Source: Cloeon dipterum
Lineage: Eukaryota > Arthropoda > Insecta > Ephemeroptera > Baetidae
DNA: 64,000 bases
NCBI RefSeq assembly: GCF_949628265.1
Contig: NC_088787.1
Span: 2,842,501-2,906,500, forward strand
Direction of reading: 5' to 3'
The notes under the pieces are model-generated. The model was given only the letters and a program-made list of their open reading frames with translations. It was not told the DNA's origin and ran no database searches. Both the position numbers and the translations under genes were made by a program. Positions 35,041 to 45,754 of the stretch are shown piece by piece. The stretch's first letter is position 1. Each line of letters opens with the position of its first letter.

Positions 35041-35895
35041 CCCATAAAGCTTCATCCAAACACCGAATAATTTTGTCCAGTTTGGCACGAATGGCTTGTC
35101 TAGAAGCATGATTTTCGCCTTAAAAATGAACAGGAAGCTTGTAATGCGAGGAATTGACTATTTCGCAGTGCCAGCAACCCAACGTGGAAGCCAAGGACCA
35201 AAATCCCTAATTAATGCGGTAACCGCCAGTCTCGTTGAACTCGATCTTTTCCTTTCTTCTCCCGTCAGTTAGTCGGGGGATAGTTATAATTAGCTCAGGA
35301 TTAAATAACTCCAAACCAAACAATAAATAGAATTTTTTTAATTGGATGAAGTTTTTTTAAAACGTCCGGCAAATCACTTCTTTTGCGACTCTCGCCTCAG
35401 AAATTACTCATGAAAATAATTTTTAAAAGTAACAAAATTATCTTGAATTAATAATAAAAATTAGTCATTCATTGATTTAATTGGGAAAAAATTAGATATT
35501 GCTTCAGTTCAATGTGAGGGAGGTGTGGAGACGAAGTATTTCCTGTGTATTTTTAATTTTTCCAGGCTCAAGCTGCTCAGCTGTTGCTTCGGTTTTTTTA
35601 ATTCTCCTTTTCAGTGGATTGAGCGAACAGGAGAAACGGGTGCAAGCGCACTGGCGAAGCGATAACACGCGAACAGGACGTACGAATCGAGCGCCTTATC
35701 GTCTCACAGTCGAGTCTAACATCAATCGGGGCAAAAAAATTGAATGACATTTTAGCAATGAAAACAAACAAACAATCAAAGGACACAAAAACTTATTACA
35801 ACCACGATTTCTTAAAATTTGGGCTATTTACATTCAATTTTGGCTTAAAAGAAAAATCAATCAGTTTTTTATTTAAAATATGCTCGTCCTTGCAG

Positions 35896-36290
35896 GAACT
35901 TCTCTTCCATCCACGAGTTTGATGAATTTTCGACCTTGATTGGCCGTCGGAGGAGAGCAAAACAAAAGCTTTGCTGAACGCGAGATTCAAGCTTGAGAAC
36001 TTGAACTTTGCTAAGAGCGTAACTTTGCTCCGTTTGGAACGTGATGAAAAATATGCATGAAAGTAAAAGAATCAAAAAATAAGGATGGTAGCTCAAATAG
36101 ATATCTTCCTTTGCAGGAAAAATAAACCCTGTCGTGCCATTAAAAAGCAAATTGGCTGGAAGTGGACAGTGTTGGAGTGTCGGCCTCTGTAGGCGGACGG
36201 CGAAAATGGGAAATTGTCTCTGCATTTTTGACCTGATTAAAAACAACAAGAAAATTGGACTGATTCATAAATTTTATTCATTTTTTGGGC
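35896..36290 (+). pseudogene. Relic Yellow/MRJP-like gene, second copy
   Basis: Duplicate of the relic at 28560. NFSSIHEFDEF follows CCTTGCAG near 35896. The exon 2 remnant starts after TTTGCAG near 36116, with CRAIKK, then a shifted CIFDL...IHKFY at about 36215-36270. It differs from the first copy by a small insertion after GRRRR, which shows further decay. Confidence 0.55.
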
Positions 36291-36517
36291 TCTCTCGATA
36301 TCGGTGCTTGATAAAATTGATAGCAACTTCCTTTCGAGTGTTTCTGGAGCAAGACAGCCACGCAATTCTCGTTTCTGTCCGCTACACCCTGAGCAATGCA
36401 AAATTCCATTTTTTTAACTAAATTAACCATCGTTGTAGTATCCTTGACACATTTTACAATCACTCTATGTTATTATCAGAAAATTTCATAATTTATTAAA
36501 ATAATTTTACCGCTCAT

Positions 36518-36710
36518 CTCATGGGTTGCCATGTCTAGCGTTTCAATGCAGTGCTCGGTGCGGAGGTCAATGGCCCTTGAGTGGGCTGGGTCCCTGCTGG
36601 CGGCCTGGTGCGCCCATGATATCCGTTCGTAGTGTTATTGGCCCCCGGAAGTTTCAGCAATCGTGCTAGTGCAGTGCGCGCCATTCCCGCTCCAAGGACA
36701 GCGATAAAAA
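36518..36710. other. GC-rich block, second copy
   Basis: Differs from 29641-29830 at only a few positions. Function unknown. Confidence 0.4.
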
Positions 36711-37031
36711 GAGCAAAAAGTAAATCACAAAAATGGTATAAAATCTCCCAAAATATTCATAGGTCTGCCCTTGGTTTTAACCCTTTATTTAAATATATCA
36801 ATAACAATTGAGGAAGAGTGCAGGGTCAAAACATCTCTCCAAAAATATTTAAAAACAAAATATTTGCGAGCTTATTCCATGTAAAGAAAAGAGCAATAAA
36901 AATGTTGAAATGGATTCAAATCCCTAAAGCTTAGATTAGTTATTTTTAAAATGAAATATTCACCAATTTTGATTGATTTCTATGTAAATATTTTGCGCTT
37001 AGTCCAATTTTTCGGTGCGTTGTGCGACAAG

Positions 37032-37166
37032 TTATCACACTTGAGATAAGGCGCGAGAAAAAGCTCTGCGTTGGCTGATTAAAAAGGCTCGAGTTGAAGC
37101 AGGAAAAGCCATTCGGCATTTCACTCTGCGCCTTTGCTCTCGTTCGCTCCGGCGGTTCCTCGAAAG
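37032..37166 (+). promoter_or_regulatory. YL7 promoter with inverted GATA pair and 5' non-coding exon
   Basis: TTATC 37032-37036 and GATAA 37045-37049, then GATTAAAAAGG near 37077 and CATTCGGCAT near 37110. Donor after 37166. Confidence 0.55.
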
Positions 37167-37375
37167 GTTAGTACAAATACTTTTTACATTTTTCAGTTAT
37201 TTCCAGTCGTTTATTTAATTGTTTGATTTCTACTAGAATGAATAAGTATAGTTTAGGAAATATTTTTAACGGTATTTTTTTCTATAAACACTCGCGCATA
37301 AATATCTCGGTTCTAAAATTCTTTTATCTAAGGTTTTAAATTTCATTTTATTTTTGCTTTCGCAGCTCAAGCGCA

Positions 37376-39280
37376 ATGTCTCCGTTCGTTGCTGCCATCT
37401 TTTTGCTTGGCATTTGCCTTGCCAATGCTGTCAACTTCACAACCGTCTACGAGTGGGAAACATTCGATTTCATCTGGCCATCAGGAACTGATAGTTCAAT
37501 TGAAGAGATGAAAGAGGACTACAAGCGAGGCAATGCTTATCTTAACTACATGGCTGTTTTTGGAGACAGGCTGTTTCTAAGTCTTGATACGAATTACGGA
37601 GTTCCCGCCACTTTGGTGTGGCTGCCAACGAGCGGCTCTTCGACTGCACCTCCAAAACTTGCTCCTTTCCCATCCTGGCATTTACATGTAAGTACATCTG
37701 AATGGAAAACTGTTTTAAGCTTTTAATAATTATAACAAATTGGGAAAATTTTTCATTAAATCAACTTATATAAAAGAAAGTATTTTAGCAGTGACTTCTA
37801 AGTAGGTAAAATATTTTCAAATTACCATTTTTTTTTAAATTTTACGTTGTTTTACAATACGTATCATTTCTATTCTCGGAACGTTCATTCCTCTGGGTGA
37901 GTCACAGTAAAAAATGGAATAATATTTTACTTATAATCAACAAAATTAAGATTGGAATCTGGAATGGTTACAAAATGAGCCATTCATCTTACTTTTCGAG
38001 TAAAAAGCAAAAGATCATTTAGTTAAAAATAAACATTTTTGTTTAGTATTATTAAAAGTATATTATTTCATTAGTTTCCTTGATATTTTAGAATAATCTG
38101 CTATTAGAATTTATTGTAAAATTTCGATTGATCGGATTCTAGTTAAACAGCAACTGTTTTTATTTCTGTTGACAGAAAAAAGAAAACTGCAATTCTATTC
38201 AGAGGGCCTACGGTATTGACACGGACACTGATGGACGGTTGTGGGTCGTTGATCAAGGAAGTATTAATTGTCCAGGCAAGATTTGGATATTCAATCTGCT
38301 TAACAACGACCAAACCGAGCGCGAGCACCAGTTCCCGGACGCAGTCGTCTCTCATTCAAAAGATAAAAGGGCCCTGCGTGATATGGTGCTCGACAAAACA
38401 ACAGACGATTATCTTGCGTACATCACGGACGTTTGGTCTGAGCACATAATCGTGTACAGCCGAAAAATGGACAAATCCTGGTCAGTTAAAACACCAGAGA
38501 TAAAATGGTTTTCCTTGGCCCTCTCTCATCCTATCAGGGAAGCGAGACAGTTGTACCTTGCAAGATTTGGTTCCAATAAACTGTATTCGGTGTTTGTGTC
38601 TGAGCTGAAGAATGAAGGCGGAAGCGCTGCTGTCAAATTCATCGGCAAATGGACAGAATATAACCCTTACAGAATGGTAATCGACAGTGGCAATGTCTTG
38701 TATGCCACCTTTTGGACCCAGAATTACCTCTCCAAATGGAATATTTCGGAGCCCTTTAATGAGCAGTGGTTTTATGAGGTAATGCTTCCCTTTTAAAATC
38801 GATTATGTGGAAAAATTAGAAATATTAATTCCGCCCCACTAATGTTAAAAACTAAAAAAATCTGCAAATTGAATTAATTGGTTTGACTTTAATACAAACA
38901 TATTTTTCCTCAAGATTTAAAGGTTGCTCTTTCCGCAAATTGCAACAATTGGTGAAACCTGTTTTTCGTAACCCAATTATAGACAGACGTACTGTCTCTG
39001 TCGTATGGGATTTTTTCTGAAAATTGAAATATGAATTGAACACCGTTCTTAATTTGCAACAATAACAATATTTCAAATTGAATATTCCCGACAAATTATG
39101 CTTTGTCAAGCTAACAATCCATTCACTGCACCCTTTTAGGTTGGAAGACGGCGTGGTGCTCATAGGCCATTTACTTTTGCCTTTGACACGAACGGCATTT
39201 TATGGATGACGCAGAGAGATGAATCTGAGGGTTGGTCTAAGGCTTGGCATAAACTAGTCAAGGCTGCAGTCGGCGCATGA
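37376..39280 (+). CDS. YL7: Yellow/MRJP-like protein, secreted by a stop in exon 3
   Basis: Exons 37376-37687, 38176-38778 and 39140-39280 encode 351 residues. Signal peptide (MSPFVAAIFLLGICLANA), VYEWETFDFIWPS, FPSWHLH, GRLWVVDQG and KIWIFNLL are present. From the variable loop through the end of exon 1 the protein is the same as YL6; exon 2 differs at many residues and carries one extra codon (SLALSHP). The TGA at 39278-39280 is at the same site as in YL6, so the stop predates their duplication, and the ectodomain frame has stayed open in both since. Predicted soluble extracellular protein. Confidence 0.82.
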
Positions 39281-39983
39281 TCGTATTTATTCGGCACGTC
39301 CACAGGTAAATAAAATCCAATTTTTATTGCGAGGATAATACGACAAAATTTAGGCATTTACCACAAAATATTTGTATTAATGTATCTATAAAATTTCAAA
39401 TATGAAATACCGATTCTCAATTCTAACATTTTGTTCATTTCTAGTCCGAAAAAACGAACAATAAACGAGTTTGAGCTAAATTTTTTATCTGAATAAAATT
39501 ATATTTTGTCATTGAGATGCGAGATAAAACGAAACCTCAATAATTAAGCCAATTTTTAAATTAATAACTTTTTTGGGATCAATATTGCAATATTGAACCC
39601 GTCCTTAAAATTCAAGAGATTTGCCAGAAATTCTGAGATCGAATCTTAATTAATTTTGGAATCTTTCTTGCTTTTAGTTGGATTTTGTTCGGTAAAAACT
39701 CATCTATCTATCTAATTATTTTGGATTTTCAAAAAAGTAACCAGCGATTACATACTGTTGTTACCTGAAAAATTAAAGTTGTATATAAATTAATTTTTTC
39801 TAGCATATGAAATGATCAACACTTGACAGTCGGTCAGTTTATTCTTTCATAAAAAGATTTTTGCAACAATCTAAAAATTTTAATTCAGTCATTCCGTCTA
39901 AAATGATTTAAATATCAATTTTTTATTATTTACATAATTTTTCACATTAAAGTTTTCAATGTGCCCAATTGAATTGATTACAG

Positions 39984-40453
39984 TTCCATAGCCAACTCGA
40001 ACAACTCTGCATGAAACCACAGAAATACAAAAGAAAACCACAGCATCAACCACTACTTCATCCACTCGTTATCGATCTACTCCTCCTCCTCCCTCTTTAA
40101 CCTCTAGAAAAACGCAGACTACTCCTAAATCTGAGGTCACAGAGTCCATTTCTTCGGAAGACCAAATAGTGACCACAGAGTTTAACCTTTCTCCCATTCC
40201 CGATCGTTCCACCACAACCATGACTACGCCTCCAGCACAAGGAACAACATCAGTGACCACGTCTCCTCGTCGGATTCCTGTTCCTGAGACCACGATGAGT
40301 CTTCCCACACAAGCACCGAATGGGCAGATTTTCACCACGGCTTCTAGCCAGCCTTCGTCTGCCCTTCCCTTGAATGAACGTCAGAACGAAAACTCGGGAC
40401 GTAAGCCAACAGAGTCGGTGCAATATCTTGAGGTGTTGCCTAACAGTGGCTAA
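39984..40453 (+). pseudogene. YL7 stalk/tail exon downstream of the stop, TM lost
   Basis: As in YL6, the frame begins V-P-stop (TAG 39989-39991) and is then open for 153 codons from 39992 to TAA 40451-40453, ending SGRKPTESVQYLEVLP plus four residues. Three length differences from YL6 (a Thr codon gained, a Pro codon gained and three codons lost) are all multiples of three. Confidence 0.6.
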
Positions 40454-41255
40454 ACTCGGCTTATAATTTACTATATTGTTTTCTCATTTAGCATAAATAT
40501 CTTTTAGCATACAGTTGTCTACTGAGACTTATATTAAACAATTTGTGTTGTGTTTTAAAAATAAATACAATAGAGTTGAACATAATCGATATTTCGCTTT
40601 TTAACAGAATTATCTTTTATTTGTAAGAATGCTTAGAGGTTAATAAAAATATCTACCAAAATAAACTGTTCTTTTTTTCATATCCAATCCATTTAGAAGT
40701 CCAGAGAGGATAAAAAATTCTTGCAGATACGTAACAAATTTGTTTAAAACAACTCGCAGTAATTTATTGAGGTTTGTGCCTCATTCCCAGTAACGAGAAG
40801 TTAAAAAGACCTGATAAAATAATTTTTCTCCGAAAGACAAAGCTGAACATTCACAAGCAAAGTAAAAATTTTATAAACAGATATAATTTCGTTTTTCTTT
40901 ATATTTTAATCCCATTCTGCATCCAATTTTACATAAAAATTGAACAAACAGATTAACAAAAATTCAATAAGAGGGATTTTTTACTTATTAATATGTGTAA
41001 TAAAATCAGAAGATATTTATATGCAACCTGGTCTACGTTTGTGTTGAGCCGGTTGCATACATTTCAAACTAGCATTCTGGTGGTTTGTACGGCTGCATTT
41101 TAACTGTTGTGCTTTATTGGCAGCACTCATTTCCGCAGAAAAAAATTTAAAAAACCCTAAATGCGCGCAGCAATAAGTAAATTGAAGAAATTATGCCTTC
41201 ATCTAGATAAATTCACCCAAAATATTGAGGTGAAGGTATAGCTTACACAGGCCAG
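40454..41255. other. Intergenic downstream of YL7 with hairpin
   Basis: Polyadenylation-like AATAAA strings near 40562 and 40640. A perfect hairpin ATGCAACC/GGTTGCAT is at 41021-41058. No gene recognised. Confidence 0.45.
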
Positions 41256-41259
41256 TATT

Positions 41260-41517
41260 TTTTTATTTTAAAAATCTATTAATAAATTTAGATATCCTGA
41301 CATGAGGGAGCGGATGCAATGTCCAGCCGGATGATCTGCGCGTCTCGCTCTGGTCAAGAACCAGGAAAATGCGACACTTAATAATGCGGTGTTCGCAACC
41401 ACAGCATAAACGCAGTTTGCGAGCCGCACTTGACTTTGACATCGCCTTCCCGCCGCTCCACATCGCCTATGTCCGTCGGCAAGAATACTTAACTCTCATC
41501 TGCTGCAACTAAAAAAG
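41260..41517 (+). promoter_or_regulatory. YL8 5' non-coding exon region (second leader type)
   Basis: Matches 21255-21605 and ends at the donor AAAAAAG/GTACAT (after 41517). The acceptor for the coding exon is TTGTTTCAAG, ending about 42456. Confidence 0.5.
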
Positions 41518-41955
41518 GTACATCAAAATTTTTTGTGCATTTTTCAGCATATAACACTTTAAAATTCCATTCCATTTTATCTGAGCTATTTAGCTCCTAA
41601 ATTAGCCAAGTCGGGTAAGAGCTAAATTAATTAATTTATCTTATGTGGTTTGGCAATTAAAACTGCTGTTGGGAAAGGCATAAAACTTGCTCGGAAAGAG
41701 TAAAAAATATTACTGCGAAGCGTTTGAAGCAGGAAATTCAGTGAAATATAATGGTACTCCACCAGAACACGCATTATTCGGAAGCAACCTCAGCACATGC
41801 AGCGCTTGTTTGTGACGTCAGAGGGGAGGGGAGGGTTGACCGGCAAGCAGAGCAGGAAATGCCGATGGCGGGCTAGCTGCGGAAAGTACATTAAATTCCT
41901 GAAAGCTGCAGTTTCCGGCCATTTTAATCATGGATGGAGATTAGATTATACTAAA

Positions 41956-42320
41956 GACCGTCTTTGACGAAGTTTCTGAGCTCACCAATCGATTCCTGAG
42001 GGTCGAATTAGGTAAAAGGGACATTTTTCCGACCAAAAAGTGCAGCGCGACGTGGGAACTTTTTTTCCCGCCAAAAACAACATGAATGCGAGAACTGCGC
42101 ATGCGTCAGAGCTGGTTTGCAGGGAGACCGCCTGTACGATTGACTTCTTTGTCACATCAAGCCAGCTCTGACGCATGCGCACTTCTCGCATTCATATTGT
42201 TTTGGCGGGAAAAAAGTTCGCACGTCCCGCTGCACTTTTTTAACGGAAAAAACCTCCAATTTAACTAATTCGACCCTCAGGAATCGATTGGTGTGCTCAG
42301 AAACTTCGTCAAAGACGGTC
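41956..42320. mobile_element. MITE with long terminal inverted repeats, in YL8 leader intron
   Basis: The left end GACCGTCTTTGACGAAGTTT is inverted at the right end (AAACTTCGTCAAAGACGGTC). The inverted similarity runs through CAATCGATTCCTGAGGGTCG and further to a centre near 42135, so each arm is over 150 bp. No coding capacity. Copies at 45755-46084 and 60439-60810; partial copies at 56812 and 61165. Confidence 0.75.
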
Positions 42321-42471
42321 ATATCTTTAAATAATGAAAAATGAAAGCTCAAATAATTTCCCGCCTTTTCTCTCTCTTTCTGGATATTGGAAAAACGCTT
42401 GGTCTTTTACGGCACTTTGTATTCAAATTAATATTTCTCTCCCATCTTGTTTCAAGGTCGGACATTGAAAC

Positions 42472-44555
42472 ATGCATCCTTTCTTCCTATTCCCCTTTCT
42501 GCTGGGCCTGTCCTTGACCAACGCAGTGAACTTCACCACCGTTTTCGAGTCGAATGTATTGGTTTACAACCGGACAAGGGCCATTCAAGACCTAATTCAG
42601 CCACAGTACATGGCAGTTTTTGGCGATCGGATCTTCATCAGCCTTCATAAAGCCAATTCTAACTTGGACACTTCCGTGACGAACTTGGTTTGGATGCCGA
42701 CCACCGGCGCCCGGAAACTTACCCCTTTTCCATCCCGTGAATTCTATGTAAGCTTTATCCAAGAGAAGAAGAACTATACTATTAAAACATTTCCTATAGG
42801 ATGCGGATACAGGGGCCTGCGGAAGTGCAATTCATTCAGCGAAGGGCTTGGAGGTGGATTCAGAAGGTCGGCTTTGGGTGCTTGACAATACAGCTTCGCG
42901 CTGTTTCGCATCAAAACTGTGGATTTTTAATTTAGCCAAAAACGATACAGTCGAAATAGTCCACGAATTTTCTCGTCAGTATAACCCTTACATTCATTTG
43001 GTTTTGGATCTGGTGCTGGACGAAACGCAGGGAGATTGGCTCGCTTATATCATTGGCGAGCGTGATACTCGAATGATCGCATTCAGCCTGAGAAGAAACA
43101 TCTCGTGGCAGGTGCAGGTTGAGAGTGCTGAACGTCGGAATTTCAACGGATTCTCAGCCATCGCCCTCTCTGCCAAGGGAGAAACGAGGCAGCTGTACCT
43201 GAAACCTAGATACGCCAGAGAACTGCTTTCAGTTCCTGTGGACAGACTGAGGGCGGGAAATCGAGTCGTTCTTGCTAATGAGACACAAACGCTTGGCAAA
43301 TTGGTCTATAAAATGTTGATAAACGAGATCAACGTCATGTATTTTGGCGTTTCAAATGAGGGTTACATCGCAAGCTGGAAAACTACGGAGCCCTTTGAAG
43401 AGAAGCGTTTCTACGAGGTGAGGACTATAGAAAACATAATTTTACAGGGAGATTAATTATAATTCTGCTGTTCCCGGCAAGAAATTTGATATCCGCCCTA
43501 TGACACCGGGCTGTGCAAATGTATATCCTCCGGATATCCATGGATATCCACATCTTTTGGATATCCTGAAGGATATTTTTTGGATATCCTGAAGGCTAAG
43601 GATATCCTGATTGACATTTTTGGATATCCTTTAGGATATCTATTGGATATCCGGATGAAATACTTTTGGATATCCTGAAGGGCATCTTTTAGTTATCTTT
43701 TGGATGTCCTGAGGATCTCTTTTGGATATCCGGATGATATACTTTTTTACATCCTTTGGATGTATTTTTGATATCTAATTTCTTGCTTGCTGCATTGTTC
43801 TAACAAGAGTTAAAATAAATATTTCTAACAGTTTTTCCGATCGTTTATGGGTTAATTATTCTTTCGAGGCTGGAGAATCAAAGTCTACTTGGCCGTTCAC
43901 CTTTGCCTTGGACTCGACCGGAACCTTTTGGATAATGGTGTTTAACAAAACTGGGAAACCGAGGTACAGGCTCCTGAAAGCCGCAGTCGGGGCCAGATCG
44001 TATCTATTTAACACCTCAACAGGTAGTTTCCTACAAATTTCCTTGAGAAAGAAAGTAAAAATGATTATTGTTTTGATTTCAGTGCCTGCTGTGTTTACAC
44101 AAAACGGTGACATTGCCGGAATAACCAGAGAAAGTGACTCAGCAGGAGTTGATGGATTAAACATCGGTCTCATCTGCTTGACCGTCGTGGTTTTCGTCTC
44201 AATGGGAACGGTCATCGTTTGGTTGCTCTTGCGGTTAAAAAGACGAAATTCGCTTCCACAATCGAGAAACGACGAGCCTTGTGGAGAAACGCGAAATATC
44301 CCCGTTGAGCCAGTTGATAAATTCGAACCCGACGAGCCGCAATATGATTACGTCACTGTGCCCAGAGAGATCGAGCTGTATGAACAACCTCTAACCGCAG
44401 CAAACATCAGAGACCGCGGCAGAACGGCTCACAGTCGTGTTGTGGACGACGAGTATGACGACATCGGCCCCATACAGCCACCGGAAGTTATTTATGAAAA
44501 TGTTACACCTGGACCTTCCAAATCGTCGCTTTACTTGAAAGTTGTACCCACTTAA
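42472..44555 (+). CDS. YL8: membrane-anchored Yellow/MRJP-like protein with tyrosine-motif tail
   Basis: Exons 42472-42747, 42800-43417, 43869-44022 and 44083-44555 join to 506 residues with phases 0,0,1. Signal peptide (MHPFFLFPFLLGLSLTNA), VNFTTVFES, YMAVFGDRIFISL, a diverged FPSREFY, GRLWVLDNT and LWIFNLAKND are seen; this copy is well diverged from YL1-YL7. TM about 377-399 (IGLICLTVVVFVSMGTVIVW), followed by RLKRR. The tail of about 105 residues has YDYV, YDDI, YENV and terminal YLKVVPT. Introns 1 and 3 are very short (52 and 60 nt). Intron 3 is a multiple of three without stop codons, so a retained form would also be translatable. Intron 2 carries a GGATATCC element. Confidence 0.85.
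43472..43795 (+). mobile_element. GGATATCC-rich element with terminal inverted repeats in YL8 intron 2
   Basis: Left end GGCAAGAAATTTGATATC and right end GATATCTAATTTCTTGC are inverted repeats. The interior is a tandem series of GGATATCCTGAAGG-type units. Best-preserved member of the family also found in YL4 introns 1 and 3. Confidence 0.65.
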
Positions 44556-45530
44556 GACCTAAAAATCACCAGCGGGGACTAGATGTGCGATAAAATTGGT
44601 TCGCACTGCGCTGATCCAAGATGGCGTCTGAATTTGGGAGACAAAAAGCTCTATATGGAATGCCGTACGAGTGTCAAGAGTTTGTTTTTACGATCCAAAA
44701 GACACAATTAGTTAAGAGTAAAAATTTAATATTGACCAAAACTTTGTTCTTTCCACGCATTCTCACGTGACCCTTTTTTCCCGCCATACTCCACGCTGGT
44801 TTATTTTAGTGTAAGCAAAATATCCTATCGAAATAAAATTTCTTTAATTTAATTCTTTGGTTTCTATTATTTGTACTTTTGACATTTATAAGGAATGAAG
44901 GATGGCCAGACTCCGCCTCGTCCCTCCTCCTGCTGGAAGTTCTGTTCATCGGCGATATAATATATGGAAATATTTATCTCTTAGTAAAATTTTCAATAAT
45001 TTATCCTCTTAAATAGCATTTTATTATTTCATTAAATTGACTGAAAGTAAAATAGGGAGACTTGAACTCTCGGTTGGAACGTGTATCTTTAAATTATTGG
45101 AATTATTCAAACAAATAAACAATCTTTGAGATTTAACTGCGTCATTCTTTCACATTCTGCGGAATTCTTTCAATAAAATTAAATAACATCCGTTTTCCTT
45201 AAGTATTTCGCTCCTCTTATCTAGCAGCAGGGCGTTGTTTGACCGCAATAAAAAGGATTAATTTTAAATGCGAGTCATTATAAAGCAAAATAAGCTTCCA
45301 CGCGGTTAGTAGGAAAAAAACAAGAAGTATATGCGTCACTGCGTTTGTGCAACACATCTTGCGGTTTACTGCTCCATTATATAAAAATTTCTTTACATAA
45401 AAATATGTTTTCCTGCTGCAACATTTTATTAAAATTAAATTCCTAACACAATTTATTATTTTAAAATAATAATTTAATTATTTTATTTAGAGGTGACAAC
45501 CATAGCGTTCTATTATTTTTCTTTATTATT
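44556..45530. other. YL8 3' UTR and intergenic DNA
   Basis: Likely polyadenylation signal AATAAA near 44832. An AAGATGGCGTC string lies near 44619. Otherwise AT-rich without recognised features. Confidence 0.4.
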
Positions 45531-45534
45531 TTGG

Positions 45535-45736
45535 CCTACGTGCATGATTATCATCTGCGTCTCTCGCCCGCCTCAAATGAGGAAAAATGAACGACAAAAA
45601 GCGGTTTTTGTTTCCATCCTGCATGGCTTCTTATCAGGCGCTACAAAAACGCTTTCTGCGCCGCACTCGACTTTGATAAAAGGCCTCTCAAGCACGACTC
45701 ACTCTCACACCATCTAAACTCTCTGCGGCGCATCAG
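45535..45736 (+). promoter_or_regulatory. YL9 5' non-coding exon region (second leader type)
   Basis: Weak relative of the YL5 and YL8 leader blocks (CCGCACTCGACTTTGATAAA), ending at the donor GCATCAG/GTACAT (after 45736). The coding exon starts after the acceptor GGTTTTCAG at 46120. Confidence 0.4.
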
Positions 45737-45754
45737 GTACATTTCTGTTAAAAA

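Larger units (their letters stand above)
35056..40700 (+). repeat. Segmental duplication, copy B (contains YL7)
   Basis: Collinear copy of 27724-34110. Mismatches are scattered and few in both coding and non-coding parts, so the event is recent relative to the rest of the array. Confidence 0.75.

Noticed and set aside
41021-41058. ATGCAACC hairpins as tRNA genes
   Set aside because: There is no cloverleaf, anticodon arm or TTC loop; they are single short stems.
44220-44555. YL tails as an independent downstream gene
   Set aside because: In YL1, YL4, YL5, YL8 and YL9 the tail exon joins the ectodomain exons with matching phase and shares one stop and 3' UTR, so it is the last exon of the same gene.
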